A program made the translations under genes and the position numbers. Under the pieces are notes generated by a model that was not told where the DNA came from, made no database searches, and saw only the letters and a program-made list of their open reading frames with translations. From an uncultured Lachnospiraceae bacterium (lineage in GTDB: Bacteria; Bacillota; Clostridia; Lachnospirales; Lachnospiraceae): DNA of 64,000 bases. The number at the start of each line of letters is the position of its first letter. Positions within the stretch are counted from its first letter, which is position 1. The stretch spans positions 62,001 to 126,000 of the forward strand of contig CAJUSK010000010.1 of assembly GCA_910589075.1 (NCBI GenBank), written 5' to 3'. Below are positions 60,923-64,000 of this stretch, one piece after another.

Positions 60923-61639
60923 TTATTTGACAAGCCCCCGCATCCTGAGCAGTATACGCTTTTCCAGGCGGCTGACCTGCACCTGGCTGATGCCCAGAAG
61001 GCCCGCCACTTCCATCTGCGTCTTGTCCTGAAAATACCTGAGCCCGATCAGCTCCTTCTCCTCCTCTGTCAACTGGGAAAGCAACTGATCCAGCAGCATA
61101 TGATTCAGGACAAGTTCATTTTCATCTTTTCCGGAAGGCAGCCTGTCCACCATATAGATTTCATTGCCGTCACTCTGGTACACTGATTTATAGATGGATT
61201 CCACCTCCACATTGGCTTCCATGGCAAGGACAATATCCTCCGGTGAAATTCCTGTCGCCTCACTGATTTCCGCCATGGATGCCTCATGCCCCAGCCTTTT
61301 TTCAATCTGTTCCATGGCCTGCCTGATCTTAAAGCCGTTTTCCTTGATGCTGCGGGACACCTTGACCATTCCGTCATCCCGCAGAAACCGTTTAATCTCT
61401 CCTGCGATCATGGGAACGGCATAGGTGGAAAATTTTACGTCATAGGACAGATCAAATTTGTCAATGGCTTTCATCAGCCCGATACTTCCAATCTGGAACA
61501 GATCTTCCGCCTCATACCCTCTGCCGATAAACCGCTTCACAATATGATGCACCAGGCCAAGATTTTTCTCTACCAGTACTTCCCTCGCTTCTCTGTCTCC
61601 GGCTTGCGCCTGTGTCAGCAGTACTGTAGTTTCTTCCAT
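60923..61639 (-). CDS. sigF: Sporulation sigma factor SigF
   Basis: First forespore-specific sigma factor, 238 residues. Region 2 (AEDLFQIGSIGLMKAIDKFDLSYDVKFSTYAVPMIAGEIKRFLRDDG), region 3 and region 4 (TQMEVAGLLGISQVQVSRLEKR) are complete. Third gene of spoIIAA-AB-sigF, 3 bp after spoIIAB. Confidence 0.97.
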   Translation of the reverse strand: MEETTVLLTQAQAGDREAREVLVEKNLGLVHHIVKRFIGRGYEAEDLFQIGSIGLMKAIDKFDLSYDVKFSTYAVPMIAGEIKRFLRDDGMVKVSRSIKENGFKIRQAMEQIEKRLGHEASMAEISEATGISPEDIVLAMEANVEVESIYKSVYQSDGNEIYMVDRLPSGKDENELVLNHMLLDQLLSQLTEEEKELIGLRYFQDKTQMEVAGLLGISQVQVSRLEKRILLRMRGLVK

Positions 61640-61642
61640 AGG

Positions 61643-62089
61643 CTATTCTTCCTCATCCGTTTGGCAGGCAGTCTTTGCAAAATCTTTCTCCATCATCACA
61701 AGTGTTCCTTCGCCCGGCGTTGATTCCACCACCAGCCTGTCCATAAAGGCTTCCATAAAGGAAAATCCCATGCCCGAACGATCCAGTTCCGGCCTGGTCG
61801 TAAACAGCGGCTCCATGGCCTGCTCTACATTTTCGATCCCCTTCCCTGCATCTCTGACTTCAATATGTAACCGCTTGTCCTGTAACGTACAGTGCAGCGT
61901 CACCTTGCCTTCCATCCCGTCATATCCGTGAATGACCGCATTGGTCACCGCTTCGGAAACGGCAGTCTTTACATCGGCCAGTTCCTCTATGGTGGGATTG
62001 AGCGGCGTCACAAAAGCCGCCACCGCCACCCTGGCGAATGCCTCATTGACCGATATGGCGTCAAACTCCAGTTTTATTTCATTGCGCAT
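61643..62089 (-). CDS. spoIIAB: Anti-sigma F factor SpoIIAB
   Basis: GHKL-fold kinase and anti-sigma factor, 148 residues: it holds SigF and phosphorylates SpoIIAA. N-box TAVSEAVTNAVIHGYD, G1 VRDAGKGIENVEQAMEPLFTT and G2 RSGMGFSFMEAFMD. The ATG overlaps the spoIIAA end by 11 bp. Confidence 0.97.
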   Translation of the reverse strand: MRNEIKLEFDAISVNEAFARVAVAAFVTPLNPTIEELADVKTAVSEAVTNAVIHGYDGMEGKVTLHCTLQDKRLHIEVRDAGKGIENVEQAMEPLFTTRPELDRSGMGFSFMEAFMDRLVVESTPGEGTLVMMEKDFAKTACQTDEEE

Positions 62090-62405
62090 TCCTACCCTCC
62101 TCTACAACATGCAGTACTTTTTTCAGTCCCGATACTCTTATGATCCGCTGTATCTGCCGGTCCGCGTTCACCGCATAAACTCTGCCGCCGAAACAGGCAA
62201 TCTTTTTATATCGCCCCATTACAACCCCTACACCGGAACTGTCCATAAATCTCGTATCTTCAAAATCAAATACAATATGCTGAATCTTCTCTCTTAAAAT
62301 ATAGCCATCGGCTCTCTCACTCAGAGCCGATGCCTGATGATGGTCAATCTCTTCCGGCATCCGTATCATCAGATAATTGTCAATTATATGAAAACGCTCT
62401 TCCAT
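62079..62405 (-). CDS. spoIIAA: Anti-sigma F factor antagonist SpoIIAA
   Basis: STAS-domain anti-anti-sigma factor of 108 residues. The regulatory serine lies in FMDSSGVGVVMGRYK; its dephosphorylated form releases SigF. AAAGGAG 5 nt before the ATG. First gene of the operon; a SigH-type promoter was not recognised upstream. Confidence 0.95.
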   Translation of the reverse strand: MEERFHIIDNYLMIRMPEEIDHHQASALSERADGYILREKIQHIVFDFEDTRFMDSSGVGVVMGRYKKIACFGGRVYAVNADRQIQRIIRVSGLKKVLHVVEEGRNAQ

Positions 62406-62431
62406 TCAGGCTCCTTTCCCTGCTCGTGCGC

Positions 62432-62476
62432 CGGGCACCCGTCAGCATCTGCCCGCCTGTTTCCTCCGGGTGCCCG
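62432..62476 (-). other. Long hairpin upstream of spoIIAA
   Basis: A perfect 10-bp stem, CGGGCACCCG (62432-62441) with CGGGTGCCCG (62467-62476), loop 25 nt, about 27 bp before the spoIIAA ATG. It could be part of the leader or a barrier to read-through from the TPR gene. Confidence 0.55.
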
Positions 62477-62481
62477 CGTGC

Positions 62482-62598
62482 AGAACAAAAGTGCGCTTCG
62501 CACACTCTCGCATCCAAATTTTCCGGTAAGCGCAGCTTTTGTTCCGCGCGCGAAGCTGCGCATGCCTTTTGTTTCACAGGACGCACTTTCCTATGAAA
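62482..62598. repeat. 117-bp hairpin-rich interspersed repeat, copy 2
   Basis: Same length and orientation as 23911-24027, about seven mismatches. It lies between the spoIIAA leader hairpin and the TPR gene's terminator. The following bases TTCTATTGTCATGAAT match the end of the 40-bp family. Confidence 0.85.
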
Positions 62599-62645
62599 CA
62601 ATAAAATCCACGCTTCGCGAGTCTTCTATTGTCATGAATAAAAAA

Positions 62646-62670
62646 GACATGGCGGTTCTTCTGCCATGTC
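62646..62670 (-). terminator. Terminator of the TPR-protein gene
   Basis: GACATGGC (62646-62653) pairs with GCCATGTC (62663-62670); on the minus strand it is followed by TTTTTT. Confidence 0.9.
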
Positions 62671-62681
62671 CTCTTTTGTGT

Positions 62682-64000
62682 CTAATCCTGCCCTTCATTC
62701 AGTTCCCTCAGAAAACTCTGAGATCTCCTTGCCCGCTCTGTTCCGGGGAACTTTTCGACTACAAGGTTATAGGCTTCCATCGCTTCGTTCCGGTCCCCGT
62801 TTTGCCGGTAAGCGTTGCCCAGATTATACAGTATATCTCCGTTCTCCGGATCATACACTCTCGCTTTGGCCAGTTCTTTGACAGCATCCTCAAACATTTC
62901 TTTCTGATAGGCATCCATACCGGCCTTATAATAAGCCTCTGCCACAGAAGGTCCTGCCTGGGTAACCAATATACGGTACAATGACTGGAAATGCTCTGAT
63001 TCCACCTGTTCCGCCGCCTGCGCGTCAATTTTCTCCAGCGCCTGCCCTACCTTTTCGGTATTTTTCGGGCTCTCCATATAAACGCTGACCGCATACAACA
63101 GACTGTCCACCACTTCCATCTTTCCGTCGCTGCCCGCGTATTCGCTCAGGTCACGTTTTAACTGTGTATTTTCTTCCGTCAGCTGTTTGGTCAACTGCTC
63201 CATCTCTTCAATGGCGCCGGTCTTTTTGTCCAACTGTTCACTGACTACCCGCAGCTCTTCCTGGGCCGTACTGGTATCTGCATTCTCTTTGGCGGGAAGG
63301 ATCAGGAAACATGCCGCCGCCACTCCGATCACAATCCCGATTCCAATATTCAGAGCTACGGAAACGCCCTTTGCATCCCGGTTATTGACAGGCTGTATAA
63401 TCGTTTCATTCCCGCTCTGGTATTTGATAATATCTTCCGCAGCCTTTTTTTTCTTTGTCCCGCTTTTGGCTTTGGTATTCTCCGCCGCCTCCAGCCTTTT
63501 ATCCACTTCCTGCCGATATCTGTGGGTAGTCGTATTGCCCATATCAATCCGGCTGCACTTATCCAGTTCCTTGCCGGCCTTTTCCCATTCTTCGGCTTTC
63601 ATATACAAAAGTGCCAGAAGCTGATGTGCCCGCACATATCTGGGATTTAAGGACAATACTTTCTTCAACTGGATGACTGCCAGATCCAGGCTGTCCTGCT
63701 GGCAATATCCCAGCGCCAGATTATACTTCTTAATCGTCTGATTGATTGTATCCAGGCGGCTGGGATTCTGCTGAATCATATCAATATAATCATCTGCGAT
63801 ATTTTTCTTCGACCGCAGGTTCTTACTGATTACCCATTCACCCAGCCCCTTCACGACCTCGCCCATCTCATAATAGACCAGTCCCAAAAGGTTTCTTGCC
63901 TGCACGTGATTTTTATTAAATTTAAGGCTTTGACGCAAACTGGTGACCGCACCGGACAGATCCCGCACACTGGCTTTATCCAATCCCTCATTATAGAAAA
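62682..64000 (-). CDS. Membrane TPR-repeat protein (5' truncated by the window)
   Basis: The visible 439 residues are the C-terminal part; the frame stays open to the right edge and in-frame sequence before 63983 (FYNEG) is TPR-like, so the apparent TTG start there is rejected. TPR repeats (about 1-140 and 340-430), one TM helix in the middle (ALNIGIGIVIGVAAACFLILP) and a coiled coil (EELRVVSEQLDKKTGAIEEMEQL) precede the C-terminal TPRs. It may be a scaffold for envelope or division proteins. Ends at a strong terminator. Confidence 0.87.
   Translation of the reverse strand, partial: FYNEGLDKASVRDLSGAVTSLRQSLKFNKNHVQARNLLGLVYYEMGEVVKGLGEWVISKNLRSKKNIADDYIDMIQQNPSRLDTINQTIKKYNLALGYCQQDSLDLAVIQLKKVLSLNPRYVRAHQLLALLYMKAEEWEKAGKELDKCSRIDMGNTTTHRYRQEVDKRLEAAENTKAKSGTKKKKAAEDIIKYQSGNETIIQPVNNRDAKGVSVALNIGIGIVIGVAAACFLILPAKENADTSTAQEELRVVSEQLDKKTGAIEEMEQLTKQLTEENTQLKRDLSEYAGSDGKMEVVDSLLYAVSVYMESPKNTEKVGQALEKIDAQAAEQVESEHFQSLYRILVTQAGPSVAEAYYKAGMDAYQKEMFEDAVKELAKARVYDPENGDILYNLGNAYRQNGDRNEAMEAYNLVVEKFPGTERARRSQSFLRELNEGQD

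Noticed and set aside
62682..63983. TTG at 63983 as the start of the TPR protein
   Set aside because: In-frame TPR-like sequence continues to the window edge and there is no ribosome site, so the gene is treated as truncated.

Overview
The window looks like chromosomal DNA from an endospore-forming, low-to-mid GC Gram-positive of the class Clostridia, most likely Lachnospiraceae. Three things point there. The right end carries the forespore operon spoIIAA-spoIIAB-sigF followed by spoVAA, spoVAB and spoVAC. An agr-type peptide quorum-sensing locus and a monoderm type VII (WXG100/EssC) secretion locus are present. Promoters and ribosome sites are of the sigma-A/strong-SD type, including a HrcA/CIRCE heat-shock operator. 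No rRNA, tRNA, CRISPR array, transposase or prophage gene was seen.

Layout, left to right. 1-9.1 kb: clpB under a CIRCE promoter, then a complete type I restriction-modification operon (hsdR-hsdM-hsdS). 9.1-17.5 kb: an acetyltransferase, a VOC protein, a MITE-like palindrome, dhaL-dhaK, a lipoprotein, an operon of SorC-type regulator, PfkB kinase and PnuC transporter, and an ECF sigma factor with its probable membrane partner. 17.7-26.3 kb: two chemoreceptors flanking an RNA-repair enzyme (kinase-phosphatase-ligase), a sce7726-like nuclease-fold protein and a PARG-type ADP-ribose hydrolase. 26.4-35.3 kb: a PHP phosphatase, acetyltransferase and MATE operon; an AraC regulator; a bacteriohemerythrin; a previously uncalled 29-codon type I toxin candidate; and a metabolic operon (Gfo/Idh/MocA oxidoreductase, short cis-prenyltransferase, ketopantoate reductase, DUF4432).

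35.5-50 kb is the most distinctive region. It is one leftward block encoding an FHA membrane protein, a giant EssC ATPase, three WXG100 proteins, a YukD-like ubiquitin-fold protein, a long WXG100-headed protein with a C-terminal Cys-His-Asn hydrolase-like domain, a PP2C phosphatase, an active-looking transmembrane Ser/Thr kinase and two exported proteins. EsaA, EssA and EssB were not found. The arrangement suggests a type VII secretion variant in which phospho-signalling (kinase, phosphatase, FHA readers) is built into the machine. It has a strong promoter and a divergent XRE regulator with paired direct repeats.

50.4-64 kb: cobO with a MetH-activation-like protein, a PepSY protein, a metallophosphoesterase, the agr locus (response regulator, sensor kinase, an AgrD peptide gene found by reading the sequence, AgrB), a DUF362 protein, the sporulation genes and the C-terminal part of a membrane TPR protein that runs off the right edge.

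Intergenic DNA is rich in repeats: four copies of a 40-bp element, two of a 117-bp hairpin-rich element, a 149-bp palindrome flanked by TA, and two tandem arrays (about 37 bp x5 and about 107 bp x5). The second array splits spoVAB from spoVAC.
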